Source: CALWOS01 sp963595735
GTDB lineage: Bacteria; Bacillota; Clostridia; Oscillospirales; Oscillospiraceae
Direction of reading: 5' to 3'
Length of the DNA stretch: 64,000 nucleotides
Assembly: GCA_963595735.1 (NCBI GenBank)
Contig: CAVBJJ010000006.1
Coordinates: 1-64,000, forward strand
In this document: positions 25,090 through 32,812 of the stretch, piece after piece
Layout of the letters: each line of letters starts with the position of its first letter
How positions within the stretch are numbered: position 1 is the stretch's first letter
Position numbers and translations under genes: made by a program
The notes under the pieces: model-generated
What the model saw: only the letters and a program-made list of their open reading frames with translations
The model's database searches: none
What the model was told of the DNA's origin: nothing

Positions 25090-25605
25090 TTACAGGAATA
25101 TCACCACCGCGCCGATGGCAGTGCAAACACTCAGCCCCAGATACAACCGGCTGTTCCCCGCCAGACTGCGACGACGGCCTTCCGCCAGTGTCTCCAACCG
25201 GCGCAGACACCGGGTCAGCGCCTGCGCCTGCACCGGGGCGGCATAGCGGCCAAGGGACTGCCCCAGCGCGCTCAGCTCCCGGCGCAGGGTCAGATCCAGC
25301 CCGCTGTCCGGATATTGGAAAATGCACTGCGTCCACAGCTGCTCCAGATCCGTCTCCCCCAAGCGGCGCATCGCCCCGGAAAGTGCGGCGAACAGGCCGG
25401 TCGCCGGGGCTGGCGCGGTTTGCGCCAAGTCCTCCAGTAGTTCCGGCAGAGGCGTCAGGTTTTCCACAAGCTCCGCGCAAAAGCGGTGCAAACTTTGCAG
25501 AAGCGCCTCTGTCATGCGCAATTGCCGCCGCAGCCGCCACACCTTTTCCACACCCCAGCCCACACCGCCGCCCAGCAGCAGCGCAGCACCCAGCAGATGT
25601 ATCAC
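25090..25605 (-). CDS. spoIIIAB: Stage III sporulation protein AB
   Basis: A 171-residue protein with an N-terminal TM (HLLGAALLLGGGVGWGVEKVWRL), a helical middle resembling GspF-like repeats (LLQSLHRFCAELVENLTPLPELLEDLA), and a C-terminal TM (LYLGLSVCTAIGAVVIFL). The start is GTG at 25605, overlapping the spoIIIAA stop. It resembles type II/IV secretion platform proteins and works with the SpoIIIAA ATPase. Confidence 0.9.
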   Translation of the reverse strand: MIHLLGAALLLGGGVGWGVEKVWRLRRQLRMTEALLQSLHRFCAELVENLTPLPELLEDLAQTAPAPATGLFAALSGAMRRLGETDLEQLWTQCIFQYPDSGLDLTLRRELSALGQSLGRYAAPVQAQALTRCLRRLETLAEGRRRSLAGNSRLYLGLSVCTAIGAVVIFL

Positions 25606-26480
25606 AGCGCCACCACCGCATACTGCCGCCGGCTGCCCGCTCCGGAAATGACCACTGCATAACGAAACAGTTCCAGCGCCAGCAAGCGCCGGTACAAAGG
25701 ACGAACAGAAAGGCTTTCCCTGTCTTTGCCATGGGCCGTTGCCAGAACCGTGACCCCGCAATTGGCGATCTGCTCCGCCGCTTCCACATCCGCCTTTGCG
25801 GTGATCTCATCCATGGCGATCACCTGGGGGTTCATTGTCCGCAGCAGCTGGATGCTGCCCGCCGCCTTTTCGCCGCCGGTGAGCACATCCGTGCAGGGTC
25901 CCAGGTCATACTGCGCCCTGCCTCTCCAGACGCCCGCCACCTCTCCCCGCGCGTCTGCAAGCCCCACCCGGACACCTCGCTCCGAAAGGCAGCGGATCCA
26001 TTCCCGCAGCAGGGTTGTCTTTCCGCCGCCCGGAGGCGAGAGCAGCAGCGTGCTGGGAAATCCCAAATCCCAAATTTGGGAAAAGGCCGCAGCCCCACAG
26101 CCCCGCACGGCACGGGGCAAACGGATCGCCATGCTGCTGAGTTCCCGCAGTCCCCGACTTCCTGTCGCTTCCTCCACCACCGTGCCGCACAGGCCGATGC
26201 GCAGGCCGCCGGAAACGGTAACAAAGCCCTGCCGGATGCTGTGCTCCGCTGTGTGTACCGAGGCGCCCGTGGCCAGCTCCAGCACATCCCGCAGCTGCCG
26301 CGCGGTCACCGGCGGGCAGTCTGGAAAGGGGATCTCCCCCTGCTCCGTCAGCACCCGGGGCGGCTGTCCCAGACGCAAGCGCAGCTCCTCCGCTGTTTCC
26401 CGTAGGGCTTCCGGCAGTGCCTGTCCCCGCTGCCGCAGCAGCGGCGGTAGCAACTGCATTGCGTTTTCCCAAGATTCCAT
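25602..26480 (-). CDS. spoIIIAA: Stage III sporulation protein AA, ATPase
   Basis: A 292-residue secretion-type ATPase powering the SpoIIIA channel in the mother cell. Walker A is 'LLLSPPGGGKTTLLREW', Walker B is 'PQVIAMDEITAKADVEA', and the N-terminal 'LPEALRETAEELRLRLGQPPRVL' is the family start. 'CGVTVLATAHG' follows as the sensor region. The ATG at 26480 follows GGAGGG. A TTGACA (26538-26543) lies upstream with a CATAGG element 18 bp away, but no clear sigma-E promoter can be claimed. Confidence 0.94.
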   Translation of the reverse strand: MESWENAMQLLPPLLRQRGQALPEALRETAEELRLRLGQPPRVLTEQGEIPFPDCPPVTARQLRDVLELATGASVHTAEHSIRQGFVTVSGGLRIGLCGTVVEEATGSRGLRELSSMAIRLPRAVRGCGAAAFSQIWDLGFPSTLLLSPPGGGKTTLLREWIRCLSERGVRVGLADARGEVAGVWRGRAQYDLGPCTDVLTGGEKAAGSIQLLRTMNPQVIAMDEITAKADVEAAEQIANCGVTVLATAHGKDRESLSVRPLYRRLLALELFRYAVVISGAGSRRQYAVVAL

Positions 26481-26550
26481 TGCGCTCCCTCCTGTTCTTT
26501 GCTTTTGTCCAAGCCTATGCCTGTCCCGGGGAAATGATGTCAAGGGCAGC

Positions 26551-26595
26551 AAAAAAACACCGGAGACCTCTGCCAAATAAAGGTCTCCGGTGTTT
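26551..26595 (-). terminator. Terminator after the AlaX gene
   Basis: A 15-bp stem (AAACACCGGAGACCT with AGGTCTCCGGTGTTT) is followed on the minus strand by a seven-T run. It isolates the spoIIIA operon from aroK-AlaX readthrough. Confidence 0.9.
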
Positions 26596-26629
26596 CGCTT
26601 TTCCGTATTTTCATAACAGGAAATGCCCG

Positions 26630-27781
26630 TTACTGCTTCCATTTGTCAAAAAAAGCGCGGATCTCCGCTTCCGCCGCCGCAACTGCGCCCTGAATGCAGC
26701 CGCCGCGACCGCCGCCCCGGCCGTGGAGCGCTGTGTTGATCTGTTTTGCCAGATTGCCCAGCTCCCCCGCCGCAGAGACGACCGCATATTGATACCGCCC
26801 GTTCTCCCCGGCAAATACCGCGCAGCGCCCGCCGGAAGTCTCCGCCACAGCATTGGCCAGCCCACGCAGGCTTTCCGCCGCCATGGGCGCTTCCACCAGC
26901 AGCAGGTCGCCCGCGTCCCGATACTGCGCCGCCCGTGCGGCAAACCACGCCGCTTCCAGCCCGGCGGCACGCTGCTTTTGTCCGGAAAGCTCCTCCAGCG
27001 TTCTGCGCACGGCCTCCGCCGTTTCCAGCGGCTTGGCAGACAGAGCGCGGCTGTTCTGAAGGTTTTCCCGCCAGACTGCCGTCAGATAGGCAATGGCTCT
27101 GCCGCCGCAGACCAGCTCGATGCGCACACCGCCACGGCTGCGGTCACAGCGCAGGATCTTGACCATGCCCAGCTCGCCACTGCGCTTGACATGCAGGCCG
27201 CAGCAGGCGCACAGATCCGCGCCGGGAAAGCGCACCAGCCGCACCGCGCCCTCCAGCGCCTTTTTGCTGCGATATTGCAGCTTTGCCAGCTCCTCCGGCG
27301 CGGGAATGAAAATTTCGGTTTCCACATTGTCCCGAATCAGCCGGTTGGCTTCGTCCTCCAGGGGCAAAAGCTGCTCCAGCGTACATCCCGTGTCAAAGTC
27401 GATGGTAACCACATCGCCGCCGATGTGAAAGCCCACATTATTACAGGAAAACCGGCTGCAGATCAGCCCGCTGAGGATATGCTCCCCGCTGTGCTGCTCC
27501 ACCAGATCCCGCCGCCGTGCGGCGTCCACCTGTCCCTGCACCATCGAGCCGGGCTGGAGCGCCGCGGCGCACAAATGCACCACATCGCCCCCCTGCTCCT
27601 GCACATCCAGAACGGGAACGCCGCCCAACAGCCCATGGTCTGCCGGCTGTCCGCCGCCCTCCGGGTAAAACGCTGTGGCATCCAGCCGCACCAGAAAGCC
27701 CGCAGGGCTTTCCCGGCAGTCCCGTACTCGGGCGGAAAATTCCAGACAGTCGCCGTCTTCATAGTATAACCGCCGGGTCAT
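26630..27781 (-). CDS. AlaX-type alanyl-tRNA editing protein with DHHA1 domain
   Basis: A 383-residue free-standing editing protein that hydrolyses mischarged Ser- or Gly-tRNA(Ala). It has the N-terminal 'DATAFYPEGGGQPADHG', zinc motifs 'VEQHSGEHILSG' (HxxxH) and 'CACCGLHVKRSGELGMVKIL' (C and H ligands), and a C-terminal DHHA1 domain ending 'INTALHGRGGGRGGCIQGAV' that matches the AlaRS tail. Length fits the long AlaX-L type. The start ATG at 27781 follows GGAGG; it overlaps nothing functional of aroK but begins 5 bp past its stop. Confidence 0.92.
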   Translation of the reverse strand: MTRRLYYEDGDCLEFSARVRDCRESPAGFLVRLDATAFYPEGGGQPADHGLLGGVPVLDVQEQGGDVVHLCAAALQPGSMVQGQVDAARRRDLVEQHSGEHILSGLICSRFSCNNVGFHIGGDVVTIDFDTGCTLEQLLPLEDEANRLIRDNVETEIFIPAPEELAKLQYRSKKALEGAVRLVRFPGADLCACCGLHVKRSGELGMVKILRCDRSRGGVRIELVCGGRAIAYLTAVWRENLQNSRALSAKPLETAEAVRRTLEELSGQKQRAAGLEAAWFAARAAQYRDAGDLLLVEAPMAAESLRGLANAVAETSGGRCAVFAGENGRYQYAVVSAAGELGNLAKQINTALHGRGGGRGGCIQGAVAAAEAEIRAFFDKWKQ

Positions 27782-27786
27782 GACGC

Positions 27787-28299
27787 TCAAGCCTCCGGCA
27801 AGCTGCGGATCAGCTGCAAAATCTGATCCACCACCCGGTCAATGCCCTGCTCGCAGCGGACACAGTGGTCGGCATATCTCCGGTACAGCGGCTCCCGCTG
27901 CAAATAGATATCGGAAACGCCAAAGCCCGCCGGGGCGGCAACGCCGCGGTCATGGCAGCTGACGATGGCCAGACGGCGCTCCAGCTCGTCCAGATCGGTC
28001 TCCAGCCAAATGGTCAGGCTGTCCCGCTTCAGGTTCTCCATGGCCGCCTGGGAAAACACCATGCTGCCGCCGGTGGCGATCACGGTTTTTTCGCAGTGCA
28101 GATTCGCGCCCACCTGACCCTCGATCTCCAGGAAGCGATCCTGACCATCGGTGTCAATAATCTCCGTCAGAGTGCGTCCCTCCTGCTGGGCAATGAGGAT
28201 ATCGCAGTCCAGGAAGCCGAAGCCCAAGCGCTTTGCCAAAATCACGCCGACCGTGCTTTTGCCCGTGCCCGGCATACCGATCAAAACAATATTTTTCAC
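27787..28299 (-). CDS. aroK: Shikimate kinase
   Basis: A 170-residue P-loop kinase phosphorylating shikimate in aromatic amino acid synthesis. Walker A is 'IGMPGTGKSTVGVILAKRLG', followed by 'FLDCDILIA' (shikimate-binding Asp) and 'DRFLEIEGQV' with the binding Arg. The usual GGG loop reads GGS in 'VIATGGSMVF', a small departure that still fits the AroK fold. The lid Arg may be in the 'HDRGVAAP' stretch. It is followed by AlaX, 5 bp away. Other small-molecule kinases of this fold cannot be excluded. Confidence 0.82.
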   Translation of the reverse strand: MKNIVLIGMPGTGKSTVGVILAKRLGFGFLDCDILIAQQEGRTLTEIIDTDGQDRFLEIEGQVGANLHCEKTVIATGGSMVFSQAAMENLKRDSLTIWLETDLDELERRLAIVSCHDRGVAAPAGFGVSDIYLQREPLYRRYADHCVRCEQGIDRVVDQILQLIRSLPEA

Positions 28300-28451
28300 G
28301 GAAAAAGTCCCCTTTTTTTCTCAAATGTCCCCTGCTGCCGGGCGCGGCAAAGCCCCGCCGCCCGCACCGGGGAAGTCAGCCGAATTATAGCACAGGCTGT
28401 CCGCTTTGAAAAGTTCCTCCGGCGGTTTTTTTCCTCCTCAGGCACAAAAAG

Positions 28452-28478
28452 AGGAATTTGCATAAATTTTTTCGGAAA
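28452..28478 (+). promoter_or_regulatory. Candidate sigma-H promoter of spoIIAA-sigF
   Basis: AGGAATT (28452-28458) and GGAAA (28474-28478) with a 15-bp spacer resemble the sigma-H consensus (AGGAWWT, RGAAT), and this operon is sigma-H controlled in Bacillus. A TATAAT at about 28527 has no good -35. The match is partial. Confidence 0.35.
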
Positions 28479-28564
28479 CACCCGCTCCCCCTCCCCACTT
28501 CGACGGCATCTACCGTCCCATTCCCGCTATAATGATCCCACCGTTTACAAAAGGAGACTGACCT

Positions 28565-28888
28565 ATGAAGGTACTTTCATCATGCAAGGATGGTCTGCTC
28601 GTGCTGTACCTGGAGGGCGAGCTGGATCACCACGAATCCAGAGAGACGGCGCGGCAGATCGAGCGGCTGCTGGAGGAATATCTGCCCCGGGACTGCATTG
28701 TGGAGCTTTCCGGCCTGCGCTTTATGGATTCCTCCGGCATCGCCGTGCTGCTGCGGGTATACAAGCGAATGCGGGAAATGGGCGGCAGCGCCCGGGTGGA
28801 AAATCCCCGGCAGCAGCCCCGCCGGGTGATCGACGCTTCCGGCATCGACCGGATCATGCAAATTTCTGTGGAGGAGGCTGCGAAATGA
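28565..28888 (+). CDS. spoIIAA: Anti-sigma F factor antagonist
   Basis: A 107-residue STAS protein that releases sigma-F by binding SpoIIAB when unphosphorylated. The phosphorylated serine lies in 'GLRFMDSSGIAVLLR'. 'LYLEGELDHHESRETARQIERLL' is the family start. It overlaps spoIIAB by 4 bp (ATGA) and heads the forespore-commitment operon. Confidence 0.96.
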   Translation: MKVLSSCKDGLLVLYLEGELDHHESRETARQIERLLEEYLPRDCIVELSGLRFMDSSGIAVLLRVYKRMREMGGSARVENPRQQPRRVIDASGIDRIMQISVEEAAK

Positions 28889-29328
28889 CAAACGGCAGTA
28901 ACTACATACGGCTGGAATTTCCCAGCCAGTCCATCAACGAAAGCTTTGCCAGAAGTGCGGTGGCCTGCTTTGCCGCCCAGCTGGATCCCACGCTGGAGGA
29001 GATCGGCGACATCAAAACCGTGGTCAGCGAGGCTGTGACAAACTGCATCGTCCACGCCTATCCGGAAAGCATCGGCAAAATCCTAATCAAGGCGCGAATT
29101 TTGGAGACAAATTGTCTGGAGATCGTCGTTCGGGACTGGGGACGGGGCATTCCGGATATTGACCGGGCGCGGCAGCCCATGTTCACCACCGGAGGCGCCG
29201 ACCGCAGCGGCATGGGCTTCACGATCATGGAGAGCTTCATGGACATGATCCGCGTCCGCTCCATTCCCGGCAAGGGGACGACCGTCACTCTGCGGCGCAG
29301 CATCTCCCTGCGGAGCCGCCGGACATGA
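28885..29328 (+). CDS. spoIIAB: Anti-sigma F factor and serine kinase
   Basis: A 147-residue GHKL-fold kinase that holds sigma-F and phosphorylates SpoIIAA. Seen: 'IKTVVSEAVTNCIVHAYPE' (N box), 'VRDWGRGIPDIDRARQPMFTT' (G1) and 'SGMGFTIMESFMD' (G2). The ATG at 28885 overlaps the spoIIAA stop; a much longer in-frame extension upstream overlaps aroK on the other strand and is rejected. It overlaps sigF by 4 bp. Confidence 0.96.
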   Translation: MTNGSNYIRLEFPSQSINESFARSAVACFAAQLDPTLEEIGDIKTVVSEAVTNCIVHAYPESIGKILIKARILETNCLEIVVRDWGRGIPDIDRARQPMFTTGGADRSGMGFTIMESFMDMIRVRSIPGKGTTVTLRRSISLRSRRT

Positions 29329-30047
29329 GGGAACGGCTCCCGCTGCTTCGCGCCGCAGCCGCCGGAGATACCGCGGCCATGGAGCAGCTGGTGCAGGAAA
29401 ACGCCGGTCTGATCTGGAGCGTTGCTCGGCGCTTTGTCGGCCGGGGCGTGGATGCGGACGATCTGTACCAACTGGGCAGCATTGGGTTTCTCAAGGCCGT
29501 CCACGGCTTTGACCCGGAATACGGCACCCAATTTTCCACCTACGCCGTTCCCAAAATCTCCGGCGAGATCCGGCGCTTTCTGCGGGACGACGGCGCCATC
29601 AAGGTCAGCCGCAGCATCAAGGAGCAGGCGCTGACCATCCGCAGCGCCCGCGCCCAGCTGGAGCAGCAATTGGGACGGGAGCCCAGCCTGTCCGAGCTGG
29701 CGGAACGCACAGGCATCTGCCCGGAGGACATCGCTGCCGCAGAGCTGGCCACCGGCCCGGCAGAATCCCTGCAAAAGGAAAATGGTCCGGACGGTCTGAC
29801 GCTGGAGCAGATGCTGGGCGATACCGGTCAGGAGGAGCAGCTGATGGAGCGGGTCTGCTTGCAGGAGGCCATTTCCGCCCTGCCAGAGCGGGAGCAGAAG
29901 GTGATCGCGCTGCGGTTTTACCATGGCTTGACCCAGACGAATACCGCCCGGCTGCTGGGTACCAATCAGGTGCAGATATCCCGGCTGGAGCGCCGGGCGC
30001 TGGCGCAGCTTCGGCTTTTGCTCATGGAAACAGAAAACAGCAGCTGA
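29325..30047 (+). CDS. sigF: RNA polymerase sigma-F factor
   Basis: A 240-residue sigma-70 factor for early forespore transcription. Region 2 'LVQENAGLIWSVARRFVGRGVDADDLYQLGSIGFLKAVHGFDPEYGTQFSTYAVPKISGEIRRFLRDDGAIKVSRS' is typical of SigF/G. Region 3 and region 4 'LPEREQKVIALRFYHGLTQTNTARLLGTNQVQISRLERRALAQLR' follow. Context (spoIIAA-spoIIAB-sigF) makes the identity secure. A terminator overlaps its stop codon. Confidence 0.97.
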   Translation: MRERLPLLRAAAAGDTAAMEQLVQENAGLIWSVARRFVGRGVDADDLYQLGSIGFLKAVHGFDPEYGTQFSTYAVPKISGEIRRFLRDDGAIKVSRSIKEQALTIRSARAQLEQQLGREPSLSELAERTGICPEDIAAAELATGPAESLQKENGPDGLTLEQMLGDTGQEEQLMERVCLQEAISALPEREQKVIALRFYHGLTQTNTARLLGTNQVQISRLERRALAQLRLLLMETENSS

Positions 30048-30080
30048 GATAGGTTTGCTCTCAGCTGCTGTGTATTTTTT
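30038..30080 (+). terminator. Terminator of the sigF operon
   Basis: Stem CAGCAGCTGAGA (30038-30049) with TCTCAGCTGCTG (30059-30070), then a T run. The left arm contains the sigF stop codon. Confidence 0.92.
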
Positions 30081-30085
30081 GGCCT

Positions 30086-30508
30086 TTATTTTACCGTATA
30101 GCTGCCCTTGACCAGCAGCTTGACCGCGCCGTTCGCCAGCAGGGTCTTTCCCCCATTGACAACCAGATACAGGTGGTTTTGCTCCAGGTCGTCCCCCTGC
30201 TCCAGCGTCTGTGCATCGGTGCTGTCGATCAGGCCGTCCGCCGCGCATTCCGCCGTACCAGAGCGCAGGACAATCTCGCAGCCTGTTTTCGCGGAAAGGG
30301 TCTGGCTGCGCCGCAGGGTCACCTGCTGAAAGCTGACCTCGCCGGTCACATCCTCCACCACCTCCGGGGTCAGCACATCGGTCAGATAGCTCATGCTGAC
30401 CAGCGGGTCGGACTGGGTGCCAAAGCCGCCGCTGGCATACGCCCCGGCCGCAAAGGCTACCGCCGCTGTCAGCACGATCCCCAGCACAAGCGCTGCTTTT
30501 CGTTTCAT
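30086..30508 (-). CDS. Unknown exported protein
   Basis: A 140-residue protein with a clear N-terminal signal sequence or anchor (MKRKAALVLGIVLTAAVAFAAGAYASGG). After it comes a region with 'SDPLVSMSYLTDVLTPEVVEDV' and a beta-rich part resembling a small surface-structure domain (CEIVLRSGTAECAADGLIDSTDAQTLEQGDDLEQNHLYLVVNGGKTLLANGAVKLLVKGSYTVK). The pattern 'DPLVSLSYL...' followed by an acidic/basic beta domain recurs in Clostridia exported proteins, but no function is known to me. It is a single-gene unit between two terminators. Confidence 0.7.
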   Translation of the reverse strand: MKRKAALVLGIVLTAAVAFAAGAYASGGFGTQSDPLVSMSYLTDVLTPEVVEDVTGEVSFQQVTLRRSQTLSAKTGCEIVLRSGTAECAADGLIDSTDAQTLEQGDDLEQNHLYLVVNGGKTLLANGAVKLLVKGSYTVK

Positions 30509-30575
30509 TTCGTATGTACCTCCCTCTGGTTGGCGCCGCCGCTTTTGCCTTGCACCGCGCCGCGTTTGGCTTTTG

Positions 30576-30606
30576 GGGCAAGGCCGACCTTTTGCCGGCC
30601 TTGCCC
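30576..30606 (-). terminator. Possible terminator after mazF
   Basis: An 11-bp stem GGGCAAGGCCG/CGGCCTTGCCC (30576-30586/30596-30606). The T tract on the minus strand is poor, so termination may be partial. Confidence 0.5.
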
Positions 30607-30622
30607 GTATCGCTATTGCTTC

Positions 30623-30970
30623 TTATCCCAGCCCGAAGCTCACCGCGATGGCATTGTCCACCTGCTGCATCATCGGGCTGTCCAGCCGCCCCATTCGCTC
30701 CCGCAGCCGGGATTTGTCGATGGTGCGGATCTGCTCCAGCAGCACAACGCTGTCCCGGCTCAGGCCGTAGCTCTGGGCGGCCAGGTTGATATGGGTGGGA
30801 AGTCGGGCCTTTCCGGTCTGAGAGGTGATGGCCGCAGCGATGACAGTCGGGCTGTGCCGGTTTCCGGTATCGTTCTGCACGATCAGCACCGGGCGCATGC
30901 CGCCCTGCTCACTGCCAACCACGGGACTCAGATCCGCAAAATAGATTTCTCCCCGTTTGACTGTGCTCAT
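30623..30970 (-). CDS. MazF/PemK-type endoribonuclease toxin
   Basis: A 115-residue MazF-fold toxin: 'VKRGEIYFADLSPVVGSEQGGMRPVLIVQNDTGNRHSPTVIAAAITSQ', the EndoA family core with the catalytic Arg and Thr-containing loops, and 'VLLEQIRTIDKSRLRERMG'. It cuts mRNA at short sites when free. It follows alr as in Bacillus (alr-ndoAI-ndoA), but the 81 bp between them hold no antitoxin gene. The ATG at 30970 was preferred to an upstream in-frame GTG because of GGAG spacing. Confidence 0.93.
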   Translation of the reverse strand: MSTVKRGEIYFADLSPVVGSEQGGMRPVLIVQNDTGNRHSPTVIAAAITSQTGKARLPTHINLAAQSYGLSRDSVVLLEQIRTIDKSRLRERMGRLDSPMMQQVDNAIAVSFGLG

Positions 30971-31051
30971 GGGTATCACACTCCGAAGATGGATTGCCCA
31001 TTACCATTGTATGTAGTGGGCTAGTACCATTGTTGCACAATCCGCGGCTTT

Positions 31052-32206
31052 TTATACAGCGCACTCGTCCTCGCCGGTGCAAAAAATTCTGGGAATTCGC
31101 TTACTCATGGCGCAGACGATCTCATAGGAGATGGTTCCGGCCAGCTGTGCCAGTGTTTCCACCGGCTGGACGGCATCCCCATCTTTGCCGAAGATCACCG
31201 CTACATCCCCGGTCTGCGCCTCCGGGATGTTCGTAACATCCACCATGCACATATCCATACAGATCCGCCCCAGCTGCCTTGCGGGCTTGCCGTGGATCAG
31301 CACCTGCATTTTGTTGGACAGCACCCGGTGCAGCCCATCGGCATAGCCCATGGGAATCACCGCCACGCGCATGGGCGCTTCCGCCCGGAAGGTACGGCCA
31401 TAGCTGATGCTGTCCCCGGGGCGCACCTGCTTGATGGCCGCGATGCGCGCCTTGATCGACATGACCGGGTGGAGGTCAAGCCCCTCCGTTTCCGGATCCG
31501 GGTACAGGCCATACAGCAGCAGCCCCGGACGCACCATGTCCAGCAGCATTTCCGGATAGTGGAGCACCGCGCCGGAGTTGGCGCAATGGCGCAGGGCAAA
31601 GGCTTTGCCGCTGCTTTGCTCCAGCTGCTTTACCGCCTGGGTAAAGCGGGAAAATTGCAGCCGGGTAAAATCCGCGCCGTCCGGAAGTTCGTCAGAAACC
31701 GCAAAATGGGTAAACACGCCCTCCGGTATCAGTCCCGGCAGGCACATGGCCTCCGCCGCCTGCGCCAGCGCGGCTTTCTCCTCCGCGCGGAATCCCAAAC
31801 GCCCCATGCCGGTATCCAGCTTGATATGGATCTTACACTGCTGCCCGGGCGCCAGCGCCGCGCTGACGGCTTTGGCGTCCTCCAAACTGCCGATGGACAG
31901 GGTGACCTCCTGCGCCGCCAGAGCTGACGCCAGCGACGGCTCCACCCGGCCGAGGATCAGGATGGGCATTTGTATCCCCGCCTGCCGCAGCTGGACGGCC
32001 TCGTCATAGCAGGCCACTGCCAGATAGCCCGCGCCCAGCTTTTCCAAAAGCCCGGCCACCTGCACCGCGCCATGGCCATAGGCGTCCGCTTTCACCACGC
32101 CCAGAAAACGGCAGCCCTCCGGCAGCCGGCGGGTGATCTCGCGAAAATTATGCTCCAGCTCTGCCAGATCGATCTCTGCCCAGAGTCTTGTTTTCTCTGT
32201 TTCCAT
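31052..32206 (-). CDS. alr: Alanine racemase
   Basis: A 384-residue PLP enzyme making D-alanine for peptidoglycan. The PLP lysine is in 'LGVVKADAYGHGAVQV', the second base Tyr in 'DSISYGRTFRAEAPMRVAVIPMGYADG', and 'HCANSGAVLHYPEMLLDMVRPGLLLYG' forms the binding groove. Length is normal. Upstream are a lipoprotein and the NAD(P)HX repair enzyme; downstream is mazF. Confidence 0.96.
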   Translation of the reverse strand: METEKTRLWAEIDLAELEHNFREITRRLPEGCRFLGVVKADAYGHGAVQVAGLLEKLGAGYLAVACYDEAVQLRQAGIQMPILILGRVEPSLASALAAQEVTLSIGSLEDAKAVSAALAPGQQCKIHIKLDTGMGRLGFRAEEKAALAQAAEAMCLPGLIPEGVFTHFAVSDELPDGADFTRLQFSRFTQAVKQLEQSSGKAFALRHCANSGAVLHYPEMLLDMVRPGLLLYGLYPDPETEGLDLHPVMSIKARIAAIKQVRPGDSISYGRTFRAEAPMRVAVIPMGYADGLHRVLSNKMQVLIHGKPARQLGRICMDMCMVDVTNIPEAQTGDVAVIFGKDGDAVQPVETLAQLAGTISYEIVCAMSKRIPRIFCTGEDECAV

Positions 32207-32239
32207 AGTATATCCCTCTTTTGTAAGCTGCCTGAAAAT

Positions 32240-32809
32240 TCAGCGGCAGTCCCAGGCTGTGATCTCGCAGCTTGCTTTGCGCACGCCGTTTTCCCACAGC
32301 TCGCCATAAACCGGAACGGCGTCCTCCTCCCGGAGCCACAGCGCCGCCACCGGCCCTGTATCCACCGCAAACTCCCCGGTAAGGCACGGCGTTTCCTGCC
32401 AGCTTTCCCGGCCGCTGCGCTGCAAATGCCCCTCCAGCAAGCCCTGGAGCAGGCAGGGCAGCACCGTGAGCGGGGTAATCCCGCTTTCCGTTAAGGGTTC
32501 CGCCGCAAGGGAAACATCCTCCCAGCGCAGCACCAGGTCTTTTTCGTCCACCTGTGCGGTAATGCCCGCCAGAGATTCCGGCTGCTGAATGCACAGGCGC
32601 ATGGTATGTTCAGTATAAACGCAGGCCAGCGTATATTCAAGTACTTTTTCCCCGCTTGCCGCGTGCAGCTGCGCGGTAAAACGGATCTCCTCCGCCTGCG
32701 CCAGACGCTGCTGCACCTGTCGAAGTGTGCTTTCCTCCACCCCGCTGCCGCAGCCGGCAAGCGAGAGCAGAAGGCTTATCAGAAGTACGAGCGAAGCGGC
32801 TCGTCTCAT
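32240..32809 (-). CDS. Lipoprotein of unknown function
   Basis: A 189-residue predicted lipoprotein with signal peptide and lipobox 'LLISLLLSLAGCGSG' (cysteine at about 20). The mature part has 'LRQVQQRLAQAEEIRFTAQLHAASGEKVLEYTLACVYTEHTMRL', matching the outer membrane LolA-like or YdcC-type fold, as is common between NAD(P)HX repair/acpS and alr in Firmicutes. It may be a germination-type lipoprotein like YdcC; the assignment rests on position. Confidence 0.72.
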   Translation of the reverse strand: MRRAASLVLLISLLLSLAGCGSGVEESTLRQVQQRLAQAEEIRFTAQLHAASGEKVLEYTLACVYTEHTMRLCIQQPESLAGITAQVDEKDLVLRWEDVSLAAEPLTESGITPLTVLPCLLQGLLEGHLQRSGRESWQETPCLTGEFAVDTGPVAALWLREEDAVPVYGELWENGVRKASCEITAWDCR

Positions 32810-32812
32810 GAT

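Noticed and set aside
27865..28884. N-terminal extension of spoIIAB by about 340 codons
   Set aside because: It overlaps aroK in antisense and spoIIAA out of frame; the ATG at 28885 has the normal ATGA overlap.
30971..31051. Antitoxin gene before mazF
   Set aside because: No open frame of useful length with a ribosome-binding site on either strand.
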